NCBI RefSeq assembly: GCF_964340395.1
Contig: NC_135550.1
Location: 4,704,101 to 4,768,100 of the forward strand
Source: Glandiceps talaboti
Taxonomy: Eukaryota > Hemichordata > Enteropneusta > Spengelidae
Reading direction: 5' to 3'
DNA: 64,000 bases
The position numbers and the translations under genes were made by a program. Positions within the stretch are counted from its first letter, which is position 1, and each line of letters starts with the position of its first letter. The notes beneath the pieces were generated by a model. It was not told the DNA's origin and did no database searches. It saw nothing but the letters and a program-made list of their open reading frames with translations. Below are positions 1 through 10,900 of this stretch, in pieces.

Positions 1-64
<64 letters not shown>
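1..64. repeat. (AT)n microsatellite at window edge
   Basis: Pure AT dinucleotide tract running into the left edge, so its true length is unknown. It marks the left limit of the TLR unit A homology, which starts near position 90. Confidence 0.95.
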
Positions 65-68
<4 letters not shown>

Positions 69-89
69 TTTTTATATATTTACATTTTT

Positions 90-1732
90 TTCCTTTCAAA
101 TGATCACGTTCTTTATGTTGGAATGTATCGAAACTCAGTGGTGTTTACGTAACGATACATGCCATTTCCGTCAGTGGAACAAGACATTATTATCACCAAA
201 CTCTATTTAGTGTTAACGTCTAACATTTAACGTTAATGTTTAACAAATGGTGGGTGAGAAGAAATTTGAAAATAGAACGCCCCATTACGTTTATACTACA
301 CTAAAGAAATGTTATGTATGAGGGCGCTATTTAGGAGATACATTGGCTAGTGCAAAGCAAAACAAATCAGACAAACATTCCCAACCAAACAAGTAATAAG
401 TCTGCTATAAAGCAAACAGATAAATAAACATATAGTATATATATATTTGATAAAGCAGAACATTTTATTTCCTCTGAAATAACAGTGGAAATACCTTTTA
501 ATAAGTCCATTTATTTGTTTAGGTTGGTTGAAGTTAATTAAATAAGGTAACTTTTGCAGTTTATGAAACAAAATTGAGTTTACTACAGCAATCCTTTTCC
601 GCACCATTGTCGTTTAAAACATCTGGTTAACAATACTTTCGGACGATTACATATGTCACTGACAGAATATATAGAGTTTTAAAAGTACTTCAATACGATG
701 TGACGAGTCGAGACGTCAAAATCCTGCTAGAACTGAGGTGATGTCTTGATTTTATATTAGTTTTATAAATCCTGCTAGAACTGAGGTGATGTCTTGATTT
801 TATATTAGTTTTATAAATCCTGCTAGAACTGAGGTGATGTCTTGATTTTATATTTTAGTTTTATACTGGGAAAGAAATATACATACAATTGAACATTGTT
901 GCAAAGTAGGTCACCAAATGTTACACAAATCTTGAAAACGTTTATGTAAATACTGAGTATACAAATATTGATCACAATAAAAGTTCAAATAAAAAATCAA
1001 TATGTAAAAATAATGATAACTGTGTCATTGATTATTGAAAATTACAAACTTTACAAATTCTGATAAAAAGTTATACAATCTATGAACATTTTGCTGTCAT
1101 AATACATTCTTGTATATTAGTTGAAAATACTGTTTGGCGTAAATGAACGTTAACTGTCAATGTTTTATTCTGAACTTGTACATAGTAATGTAAAAAATAT
1201 ACCAATTTAGATATTATATGATGAGTTGAAAGGTCAAATAATCACGGATGAAGAGACCACAAGATAGCCTACTCAAAACCAAACATTTCAACGCTACGGA
1301 GAAGTGGTGTCATATATTTAATATCTTGAAAGAGAGCCTTCTTCTAATAATCTATTTTGATTAATACATAAATTACGCATGATGTAGCCCTTCAAAAGTT
1401 TCACTACAAGATTTCGAATCATATAATTTGAAGAAACCGGTCTCCATTCATTTGATAACTCTCGAATCATGATAGAACTTGAAAGGGTCATCTTTGTTTG
1501 CGCTCCACAAATAGATGTCGCTTACATTCAATGCATAACTCATGGTGTATGTATGCTATAGCAATGTAGAGCGCCCGCCCATAAGGTTTAATTTTTCATG
1601 CCATGTTTTATCATTCTGAGACGAAACTATCACACTGTTATTTTATGGATATATAGATGGCACATTATGTTGTATGATGGATTTCATTTTAAACTATCTA
1701 CATGATTTGCATTTATAATTCCTTGCAATTAA
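90..1732 (-). other. 3' flank/UTR of TLR copy A, duplicated at 20818-22357
   Basis: This stretch lies downstream of the minus-strand TLR stop codon and aligns by eye along most of its length with 20818-22357. It holds no convincing gene. An 86-codon minus-strand ORF (347-607) has a counterpart at 21105-21362, but the two diverge by frameshift after about 46 codons, so what is shared is nucleotide homology from the duplication, not a conserved protein. Part of it is probably TLR 3' UTR; no polyadenylation site was fixed. Confidence 0.7.
721..862. repeat. 48-bp tandem repeat, three copies
   Basis: Three near-identical 48-bp units starting at 721, 769 and 817, each beginning atcctgctagaactgaggtg. 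The paralogous region of TLR unit B (about 21475-21525) has a single copy, so the expansion is specific to unit A and follows the duplication. It lies in the probable TLR 3' UTR. Confidence 0.9.
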
Positions 1733-4700
1733 TCAATCATTATTAACTTCCAGGACAAGTTCTTCCCTGTCATCTCCATCTCCACGGTTAAACCTAACAT
1801 TAAATCTTAGTCCCACACTCTGCCTATATCTTCTCAACGTTTGCAAAATCATTCGAAATGGCCACATAAGAAAAGCCCGTGCGTGGTGATGATTACCACC
1901 GCCATCTCTATCGATATTGTCAGCATTGTGATTATCTTCCTGTGGTAATTCTTCTTCGCGGCCTTCATTCACAACTCGAATCAAGACATCGTCATGATTT
2001 CTATTTCCTTGTACCTCTATTCCACCTTCCTGTATAATTTCATGATTCACCCCCCTCCTTCTTCGCTCCTTTCCTCCTACGTGTTTATCCAAAGGGGCTT
2101 TTGGCATGGAGTAGAATAATTTTTGCCAAAATAAACGGTCCCATCGCCGCAGATACGTCATTGATTCCATATAAGCTTTCAGTGGTTTGGTTAAATCAGC
2201 TTTTGGAATATCCTCCATCATTACTACAACGACTCGGCAGTTTTTGTCTTCAAGCATTGTGGTATGTGCCCAGTCGAGTTCTTGCTTACACCACACACTT
2301 CTAAGAAAATGTCGAGAAACAATGACCACAATTCGTCTCGAAGACTTGATAAAGTGGAGTATTTGAGAATTAATTCTCAATCCTCCCTTGAAGTCACGTT
2401 CATGATACTTAACATTGTATGGTGGGTTGTGTTCTTCAAGCTTTTCGACTATTTTGTCGACGGCTTCTCCATCTTGACTACTGTAGCAGACGAAAACGTC
2501 GTACAATTTGCCTTCGTTTCCACCTTCATCACTAGCAAATGGTCTCCAACCTGTACGTGTGTAAATGAGAACACGCATAGTTGCCCATTTATAGACGGCA
2601 AGAATGCCAACAGCTGCAAAAACAACCACTGTGATTAGAACACCTATGATAACTTGAACGTAGACAGGGATATCAGAAACAAGAACATCCCTGAAATTTG
2701 TTTGAGATGCTGACAAGTTTGGACACAGAAAGTCTTGCTCCTGTAGAACTAGCAGCTCCCATACAATGGAATCGTTCCCAACACAGGATATGTTGCTAGC
2801 ATCTGAATATAGGTCGCCAGTCGTCTGTATCCAATCTTGTAGATATGAAATTCCACAATCGCATATGAAGGGGTTTCCTCTCGCCGAGAAGTTCAACAAC
2901 ATTGGCATAGCGTCAAAGAGATGAAGTGGGATTGTAGTCAGTGCATTATTATGTAATTGGAGTGTGTTTAACTTGACTACATCGGAAAAGGCGCCAGATT
3001 CAATATTGGTAATATCATTATTGTCCAGGAATAGTTTCTGCAGTTCGGGAACATACTGCAACGTCCCTCGTGAAACCGACTCCAAATTATTATGGCTAAT
3101 ACCAAGAATCTTCAGTCCGATTAATCCAACAAGAGAACAATTGCTCAGATAGCTGATTTTATTATCATCTAAGTATATCTCTTGTAGAAACTTAGCACCT
3201 TGAAACCAATGACATGGAATTGATGTAATGTTGTTGTTTTCCAAATGCAAGACTTGGGTTCCATTGAACAGGGTTGAGGGAAGCTCTGACAATCCCTGGC
3301 CTTTGCAATCTATTTTGAAATCACGTCCGTTATTGCAACGTACAAAACACTGACAATGGCTAGGGCATGCTGGATCTTGTATTTCATCCCAAAATTCATC
3401 TGTGGATAACTGTAGTATCGGGCGTCCAGCAACAAAGCTGGGTGAATAGCATGGCAGCAATTCGTCATTTAAAACATGAATTGAATCCTGGGTATCTTTC
3501 AATGCTTGCATTCCATACTTAAGCTGTATGCCACAACAGCCACATTCAAACGTGTTATTGTCCAAGTTTATCCTTACTGGCATACCGTGACGCCCATAGT
3601 CATCATAAGGGTGTTTGATTGCGTAAGCAAAATCCTTATCAATTAACCACTGGGGGAAACTAAAACATTTTAATCTATTGGACTTCAGATCAAGTACTTG
3701 TAAGTTTCGTAAACCACTGAAAGCCAGAACTGAGATTTTCTCTATAACATTTCCACTAAGATCTAATTCACGCAGAGATTCCAATTGTGAGAAGGTTTCT
3801 CCAGTGAGTTGCACGATACTGTTTAGTGCCATGTTTACATACTGTAAATTGTTACTCTCGTCAAACATATATGACCCAAGTGATTCAATCCGATTTTCAG
3901 CTAGGTTGACCCTGACAAGAGACACTTTATACGACAGAAAGCGTCTTGGTAGAGTTCTGATCATGTTAAATGAAAGATCTACATCTTCAAGACTGTTAAG
4001 ACCTTCCAAATGTGGGATAATATCGAGTTTATTATGTGAGAGGTAAAGGTGTTTTAGAGTGGTTAAGTTTTGTAGGAGATGTTCTGGCACGGAATCACAA
4101 CCATGTAAGGCGTTCTCCATATGCAGAGTTTCTAGGGAATCGAGACCATAGAGTGAGTCAAAGGCTATTTCTTCTATTGGTCCAAAAGAAGTTGATAAAT
4201 CTAGTTCCCTCAGGGATATCAAACCACTGAAAACTTTCGAACCTAGCACCTGTAAATGATTCAGTGAAATGTCTAGTATTTCTAAAGACTTGAGTTCAGC
4301 GAAAGTACCATCTTCTATATTGGGGAACATATTCTGTAGTAGCTTAAGAGATTTCAACTTATTAACCGGCCTCAACAAGTCGCTTGGAAGATGCTGCAAG
4401 AGGTTAGCGCTTAGATCCAATACTTCCAATTTGTCATATCCATAGAGTGCATCGGTAGGTAGATAAAATGGAAGGTATCTAACAATACCAGATATATCAA
4501 GGCTCTTGAGTTGATGTTTTATCGCTTCCAAACACTCTGGAATGTGTCCAATAGGGTTTGTCCCGATTGCAAGTTCCTCCAGAGCAACGAGTGGTACGAA
4601 TGCATTTGGGTGAATAGTAATGGTGTTTGAAAAGAGAATTGTTTCATTCGATGTCATTGGAACATTGCCTTTCAAGCGCAGGGTTTTTAACTGTTCAAGT

Positions 4701-5518
4701 CCTTCAAATGCGTGTTCTGAAACATTTTTTATGAGGTTCAAACTCAAGTCTAACTGTGTTACATTAGGAAAAGCTCGAAATGCGAAATTTGGAACTTCTG
4801 TGATAAGATTTTCCCTGAGAGAGATATTCATGAGTTGTGGTTGCTTTACAGTTACGTCTGCATATAAGACAGGTTGAGGAATTCTCTTTAGTTTTGTACC
4901 AATCAGTGTCAGTGATTTCAGTGCTGGTGTCAAATGAAATGCATTCTTAGGCATGTTGTCGACGGTTCCATATGCCAGAGAAAGACTTTCTAATTTCGGA
5001 ACATGCTGTAGAAAATCAAATGAATCATTGGTGTGTGTGTCACAAAGCAATAACTCAACTCTCTGTGTTTCAGATGTTCCTAGATCTTGTAGTAACGATA
5101 TAAGATGTTCACTTTCGGCCAGTTTTCGTGCAATTTCCAAAGGGTCATTATCTTTTTCAGTGAAAAGATATTGAAGTGCAACTACAGCCTCCAAGCCAAA
5201 TGAAAAATCAAAACCACATATAAATGTTAACACTAAGGCATCTGGGATATGATCAGGAGCTTCTCCAGTAACCGAACACATAATATACAAAAATATATCT
5301 GTTTTTTTATTAGCAGTGGAATCATATATGCCGTCTGAAAGTTCACTCAAATGTATGACGTCACCACACTCACATTGGCGGGGGCAGTCATCTCTAGACG
5401 ATTCTAGAACATTGTCAGCAAACATTCCATGACCTATAGAACACATTAGTATTAAACATAATACCATTCTTTTACATCCTAGCTGCCAACTTCTCTCCAT
5501 ATTTATCCCCATCGCCAT
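1733..5518 (-). CDS. Toll-like receptor, multiple-cysteine-cluster type (copy A)
   Basis: Single-exon CDS of 1261 aa for a membrane pattern-recognition receptor that would signal through its cytoplasmic TIR domain. An N-terminal hydrophobic signal segment (about residues 15-34) precedes an LRRNT-like cysteine cluster (CPRQCECG). A long series of leucine-rich repeats follows, then an internal LRRCT (CGCC) and LRRNT (CPSHCQC), a short second LRR block, and a final LRRCT (FICDCG). The transmembrane helix is at about 950-978 and the TIR domain at about 1004-1139, with box 1 YDVFVCYS, BB loop ERDFKGGLRI and box 3 FW. About 120 residues follow the TIR, including a basic RRRR run and a hydrophobic/basic stretch. 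The two internal cysteine clusters define the Toll/mccTLR architecture. The ATG at 5518 matches the paralogue's start; an acceptor-like site lies 50 bp upstream. The BB-loop proline is replaced by glycine. The ligand is unknown. Confidence 0.96.
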   Translation of the reverse strand: MAMGINMERSWQLGCKRMVLCLILMCSIGHGMFADNVLESSRDDCPRQCECGDVIHLSELSDGIYDSTANKKTDIFLYIMCSVTGEAPDHIPDALVLTFICGFDFSFGLEAVVALQYLFTEKDNDPLEIARKLAESEHLISLLQDLGTSETQRVELLLCDTHTNDSFDFLQHVPKLESLSLAYGTVDNMPKNAFHLTPALKSLTLIGTKLKRIPQPVLYADVTVKQPQLMNISLRENLITEVPNFAFRAFPNVTQLDLSLNLIKNVSEHAFEGLEQLKTLRLKGNVPMTSNETILFSNTITIHPNAFVPLVALEELAIGTNPIGHIPECLEAIKHQLKSLDISGIVRYLPFYLPTDALYGYDKLEVLDLSANLLQHLPSDLLRPVNKLKSLKLLQNMFPNIEDGTFAELKSLEILDISLNHLQVLGSKVFSGLISLRELDLSTSFGPIEEIAFDSLYGLDSLETLHMENALHGCDSVPEHLLQNLTTLKHLYLSHNKLDIIPHLEGLNSLEDVDLSFNMIRTLPRRFLSYKVSLVRVNLAENRIESLGSYMFDESNNLQYVNMALNSIVQLTGETFSQLESLRELDLSGNVIEKISVLAFSGLRNLQVLDLKSNRLKCFSFPQWLIDKDFAYAIKHPYDDYGRHGMPVRINLDNNTFECGCCGIQLKYGMQALKDTQDSIHVLNDELLPCYSPSFVAGRPILQLSTDEFWDEIQDPACPSHCQCFVRCNNGRDFKIDCKGQGLSELPSTLFNGTQVLHLENNNITSIPCHWFQGAKFLQEIYLDDNKISYLSNCSLVGLIGLKILGISHNNLESVSRGTLQYVPELQKLFLDNNDITNIESGAFSDVVKLNTLQLHNNALTTIPLHLFDAMPMLLNFSARGNPFICDCGISYLQDWIQTTGDLYSDASNISCVGNDSIVWELLVLQEQDFLCPNLSASQTNFRDVLVSDIPVYVQVIIGVLITVVVFAAVGILAVYKWATMRVLIYTRTGWRPFASDEGGNEGKLYDVFVCYSSQDGEAVDKIVEKLEEHNPPYNVKYHERDFKGGLRINSQILHFIKSSRRIVVIVSRHFLRSVWCKQELDWAHTTMLEDKNCRVVVVMMEDIPKADLTKPLKAYMESMTYLRRWDRLFWQKLFYSMPKAPLDKHVGGKERRRRGVNHEIIQEGGIEVQGNRNHDDVLIRVVNEGREEELPQEDNHNADNIDRDGGGNHHHARAFLMWPFRMILQTLRRYRQSVGLRFNVRFNRGDGDDREELVLEVNND

Positions 5519-5554
5519 ATTTAAAAGTTCATGTAGTATTTGTACTGGTAATTT

Positions 5555-5590
5555 TTAATAATTGGAACCTGGACGAAAGAAATAAAAAAA
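5555..5590 (-). promoter_or_regulatory. Predicted 3' splice acceptor upstream of TLR-A start
   Basis: On the minus strand a pyrimidine-rich run ends in tttctttcgtccag, with AG at 5569-5570, about 50 bases before the TLR ATG. The paralogous site before TLR-B (tttctttcatctag, AG at 26190-26191) is preserved, while sequence beyond it differs between copies. This suggests an intron in the 5' UTR with the whole CDS in the last exon. Inference from two copies; no transcript evidence. Confidence 0.55.
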
Positions 5591-5639
5591 ACCTCTTAAT
5601 TTCCAATTGCAGCAATAAAAGGTTCACTATATATATATA

Positions 5640-5759
5640 AACTCGGTGAGTATCAATCTGCTAAGACAGTGCTCTATACCGCAGTGGCAGAGTTGTCTGA
5701 TGATCGCACAATGCGTGAAACTCCGAGTTACAACCAAGAAAGAGTTCCAGTACTACCAA

Positions 5760-5760
<1 letters not shown>
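5640..5760 (+). ncRNA. Hammerhead ribozyme-like motif (Penelope/retrozyme type)
   Basis: Plus-strand core CTGATGA (5697-5703) is followed by a stem II hairpin (5704-5716, CGCA pairing with TGCG) and GAAA (5717-5720). A 3-bp stem III (ACU/AGU, loop CCG) leads to predicted cleavage after U5729. Stem I pairs ACAAC (5730-5734) with GTTGT (5692-5696). This is the type I hammerhead arrangement with a minimal stem III described for Penelope-like elements. The base pair next to the core in stem II is a U-U mismatch, so activity may be weak. An (AT)n tract follows at once. The upstream motif acagtgctc is shared with the second motif near 27016-27170. Confidence 0.6.
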
Positions 5761-5762
<2 letters not shown>

Positions 5763-5834
<72 letters not shown>

Positions 5835-5839
5835 AAATG

Positions 5840-5871
<32 letters not shown>

Positions 5872-5886
5872 CAAAATGTATGTATA

Positions 5887-5936
<50 letters not shown>
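5763..5936. repeat. (AT)n tract with interruptions
   Basis: AT dinucleotide run interrupted twice by tacaaaatgtat. It directly follows the hammerhead-like motif. ORFs of alternating Tyr-Ile in this tract are artefacts. Confidence 0.95.
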
Positions 5937-5942
<6 letters not shown>

Positions 5943-5971
5943 TAAACACTGTAACGGCTCTTGATACTTTG

Positions 5972-6113
<142 letters not shown>

Positions 6114-6118
6114 CGGCC

Positions 6119-7760
6119 TTACCTGCTAACCTTCACAAGACATTACTCAAACTTGGCTTCGACCACTGTATATACCCTTTGTAATTGAGTTCTTGATTTC
6201 CTAATATAGTAGGCCTCGGATCATATACTGATGATAGTCAAATTTGCAGATGACACAACCGCAGCAGGTTTTATTCTGAATAACAAAGAGTCAACATATC
6301 AAGACCAGGTGGACAAACTTGTTGATTGGTGTGGCCATAATAATTTGGAACTAAACGCCGATAAGACAAAAGAGATGATTTTAGACTTTAGAAAGAATAA
6401 TGTTGATCATATATCCCCCTGACAATTCTTGATAAGGATGTTAATAGAAATAGTTCGCACTTTTAAATTTCTCGATCCCTCCTTTCTAATGACTTAGTCT
6501 TCCTACACCATGTTACAGAATGTGTTCTAACTTTCTTTGTATTAGTCACCAGGTCTGTCATCATATATTTCCTTATTTTTCATACTCTAACAAAGAGTTT
6601 GATATATAGAAACTCTACATTATTTTCCTGAAAAAAATTTATGTGAACCTCCAGGTTTGCATTGCTGAACTACAAAACGAAATGAGGTTTTGGCTGAAAA
6701 CATGGCTATTGACATAGTAAAACGCATAGTTTTGGTGGAAAATGGTTCCTATGTGCCGGCTAATACCTGTCACACACAAAATATATAAATATTCAACCTA
6801 AACACACTAAATCGAAATTGATAAAAACTATTTTATATATAGAAACCTGACATTTCAGGATAAAGCTATACTACAAAACATTAAGTTACTCTCCAGGTTT
6901 CCGTTACTGAAGTACTGGAAGAAAAAATGTGATTTTGGCTCAAAACATGGCCGTTGCCATGGTAACACGCATATTTTTTATTGGGGGGGAGAGAATGATT
7001 CCTACTTGCCGGCCAATACCTATCACACACAAAACATGTACATGTGCAACCTTAACACATTAAAACTTTAATATGATCCACAAACCCAACAAAAATATCG
7101 TTTCTATATTTTAACCGAACAAATGTTGATTTTAGTCTTTCTACACCATGTTACATATTGCGCTTTAACTTAATTGGTAATAATTTTTGGCTCTTTCATC
7201 ATGGATTTCCATATTTCTGAGACTCTAACGGAGAGTCTGATTATATATATATATATTATGCTGGTTATTTTTAAGTTATGATTAACGTCAGAAATGCCGG
7301 ACACCTTCAGCAGCACTATGAAGTGCTAACGGGTGTGTGTCACAAATAACAAACGACAGTCAACCTAACAGCCAAAAAGAAATGGCGACTTGTAAACCAC
7401 ATCGATTTTAACCAGATTGGGGATGAGCTACCATCTCTGGAATCTCTTTTCAGAGCCCGCACTACCAGGATGTCAAAGTATATAATCAATGACATTTATC
7501 ACCCGGTTCGCCCATTGTTTTATAAGTTACCATCCTGTACACGTTAAAGTTGACGTTTTAAAACCAAAAACAATTGTTTCCAAAATATGTTTTATCTAAC
7601 TGCTTATTTTAAACGATTCCTAACGTTGTTGCAGTGTCACATGATAGTGTTGCAGTAATCTGCACATTTTGTTGTTCCGCTCGGAATGTCATTTTTCACC
7701 CGGGTGTCACAGAACCACCACAAATTTCATTGTACAAATAGATATGACAATAAAGTATGA
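6119..7760 (+). mobile_element. Decayed CR1/L2-like non-LTR retrotransposon, copy in TLR unit A
   Basis: A short ORF (6231-6422) reads KFADDTTAAG and then LVDWCGHNNLELNADKTKEM, the FADD catalytic block of a non-LTR reverse transcriptase and the strand after it. Flanking sequence is full of stops. The same family occurs at 30900-35585, where upstream RT motifs survive; the two align at the 5' side (gctaaccttcacaag), the FADD-downstream part and the 3' end near 7740. Positions 6490-7430 of this copy are replaced by unrelated repeated sequence. It is non-functional and probably predates the TLR duplication because it sits at the equivalent place in both units. Confidence 0.75.
6500..7245. repeat. 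Nested direct repeats inside the retrotransposon relic
   Basis: About 105 bp at 6500-6604 (tcttcctacaccatgttaca) recur degenerately at about 7137-7242. Between them two copies of a longer unit, each with a Ccaggttt...gttactga block and a gccggcYaatacct block, lie near 6650-6790 and 6890-7040. The block has no counterpart in the unit B copy of the relic, so it is a later insertion or expansion. No ORF seen. Confidence 0.55.
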
Positions 7761-7904
7761 ATATTAATATTATTACTATTAATTACAAAAACCTTTCACA
7801 CAATAGACTCAATCACTGATACTGCACGGAAACATGTAGGTTGAGTTCTTCAATTCGCTAATCCGTATTTTGTATCTGATACTTTCTTTTATACCATTTA
7901 CCAA

Positions 7905-10900
7905 GTGGGGCCCCAGTGTGTGAACTTAAGGGAAAATGACTACTGGTCATAAGGACCGACATGTAGCAAATACTGCTGGTCCTTCAGGAAAACTGCTGGT
8001 CCATATTCAATGCAGTTCACATTCACGACCTGTATCTACACCCCCCCAATTACAGATTAAATGATTTTGAACTTTAATATGATACAACATATCTTTAGAT
8101 ATACTAAAGTAAAAGAGAGTACAACGAATTGTTTACTATCCACTATTATTTCATCAACCTGTTCTTACAATTGAAAATTTCCACTCACAGAGTCAAAAAA
8201 TACAACTTGGAAGTAAACTTGGCAGTAAATTTTGGATTCGCAACCAAGTAATTTTTGATTCTGTGAGGAGAGATTTTCATTTGTAACTATGAACCCAGAG
8301 ACTATGAATATTCATTCTCGATTAATCTGTTCCTATAGACTATAGTGGCCTGAGACTGAATGTATTCATTCCATCATAGAAATACAGATCCATAGATTGT
8401 AGATAATATGGGTGAATGAATGAATCAATAAATCTACATTATCTGCAATCTCTAAGAGCTCACAGTCCTCTCCTTACTCTCTGTACGATTAACTAAATTC
8501 TGAATCACATAATCCAAAGTCAGATTCATCGTCTGTGTCAACAGCTGATGTAGCTTTCCCACACTTAGCAAACTTAGACCACAAATTCATCACAAATTCA
8601 TCATAGCAGAAAGTTTTGTCGCATACCTAATCCCTCTTGAAAACTGTGTATTCGCTTTACTTCAATTTCCATCCACACAGCGACACGGAGCGGTTTCGTC
8701 TTCCTTCACTCTTTACAAATATGTACTGAAGCCCTACCCGTGTACCCTACCGTGGTGTATTGAGTCTCTGACTGTTTGTGTAAGAAATCTGACCATGATG
8801 AAGAGAACTATGGCTAATCATGTCTTACAGTGCGAGTTTTTTACGTGGGAGCGTGATGTGTTGACTGTACTGTCCTGTGTCATCCACTATGTACCCGTGT
8901 TTGGCATGATGCAGTATTTTTCCAGATACAACAATGGCAACAAAAATGCAACATTTCTAAGTGTATACGTTGATTACAACATAACAGGACATACATTATC
9001 ATATGCATCAAATTGAAAGCAATCAGACTACGCATTTCTTTTACTGTTTTTACAAAAAAACAAGCGACCTATCGGTCAGAATAGCTCCGCTGTTTGTTTT
9101 TTTTATTTTATTTTTTATTTTGGTGACACGTAGAAGTGGTTCAGTTCTTCAGCTCTTCACTATGCAGTTTTGTTTTAGCGATGCAATAAAGTGGTTAGTG
9201 GTTCATATAATGTCTCACTGTAAAACACATTTTACACAGAAGTTGGTAATGTATTGTACTTTTATACCATAGTCACCATTTTATAACAAAAATCTACTGT
9301 TATGAAAAATTGCACAAAATATCAGAAAAAAAATTACTGGGAAATGCACACAAGAAAAAGAAAAAAAAGAGGATTTTAAGGTTGGCTATAAATAATTCCA
9401 TTGTCTTACAGCTTTAACCCTGGGAAATTTTAATGATGAATGAAATAAACTGGGGATCTAAAATAATTTTGAGGCAATTTGAATTTCAATTTTCTAACAA
9501 ATTTACCAAGTCAACAACATTCAACTTGTACAAGTTGTAGTAGATATATATAGGGAAGAAATGTATTAATCGCCATCTTAGTTTTCGGACGGCGACAATC
9601 CCCGCCAAGTACCCGAAAGGGAGTCATTCTGGCAGCCATACGTTACAGTGGTAACACTCGTTCATGTTCTATTACCTTTCATAAAGAAAACACAACGAAA
9701 TGGTTGAAGTGATCTTTTTTTTAAATTTCTTTTCATCACAACAACAAAATCTGCGTGATCAAAAGTGTTGTAAACTCAACCAGAAAGAATTATCGGACTG
9801 GCTAAACTTCCCGATGAACTGGAGTAAGGTCCAAGTCCAAGTAAGCCTCGATAGTACGTGAGAAAATCGTCTCAAACTAGCGATACAACTTTCAAAATAT
9901 AACTTGACATGTCTTCATTTGTTAGATTTATTCAATTCAAGACGCGTTTTCACTCGAAAACAACAATTCTGTGAATAATGACACTCTGAACGCAGCGATT
10001 TCTCGGACGATGTTACCACTGTAACGTATGGCTGACAACGACTTGCTTCCGGGTTAGTCCCTCGAGCATCCGGGTACCTGGGGTTGTCGCCGTACGGAAA
10101 CTAAGAAAGATGGAATTTACAGTGATTCTTGTGACCGGCGCGGCGCCTGTCAGCAGACTCGGACATTTTTTTCATCATTCCATTGTATTTAAACCTTGTA
10201 CTTGACATTTCGCAATATTTATAATTCTCAACAAAATACCTCAACATGCCTCACTTCGCTCGTACTCAAAGCAGCCCCTCGCGGTATGATCACTGATGAC
10301 ATGACGAGAGAACCTTTTCGGATTTACATGTAAAACGGGGAAAGATACGCAAAACATAATGCAAAGTCTGAAGCCAAATTAAAGTTGTGATTATTATAAT
10401 TATTTTTACTTGCCAAATATTTGCATTTTGGAAATGGCAAGACACGTTCATGTCGTTTAACTTTACATGTGAACTGTCGGCCAATAAACAAAATTTGGTT
10501 GATTCACAGTCGTCCGCAGTTAGACTGCTCTTGCATAACTTCAACCGCATGCCTTCCTTACGCAAGTTGTCTTAATTCTGGTTCACTGTCACTCCAAATT
10601 GCACGACAATATAGAATTAATCACAAGTTACATGTTATGTGAAAACATCACATTTTTATAGTGGGTCTGGAGTGAGATTTTAGTGAGTACCAAGAACGTC
10701 CTGTGTTGTTACTTGCTGTGGAAAATCGCCCGGTCAAATGAGGTCAGCTTCAGCTTCTGGTCGAATCAGGATAGAGTATGCAAATAAGGACGTTGCGGAC
10801 TGGCTGATTATGTAGAAGGGGTGCAGAATTTGGATTTGAAGTTTACAACCTTGTTTCGAATAAACGCTTGTCACTTCATGCATTTGGGCGCCCAATGCGT

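Noticed and set aside
347-607. 86-codon minus-strand ORF with a similar ORF at 21105-21362
   Set aside because: Similarity is explained by the segmental duplication; the frames diverge after a shift, so there is no sign of protein-level conservation.
8795-9272. Two overlapping ORFs of 73 and 89 codons inside the unit A insertion
   Set aside because: No domain, no splice context, low complexity; not supported as genes.
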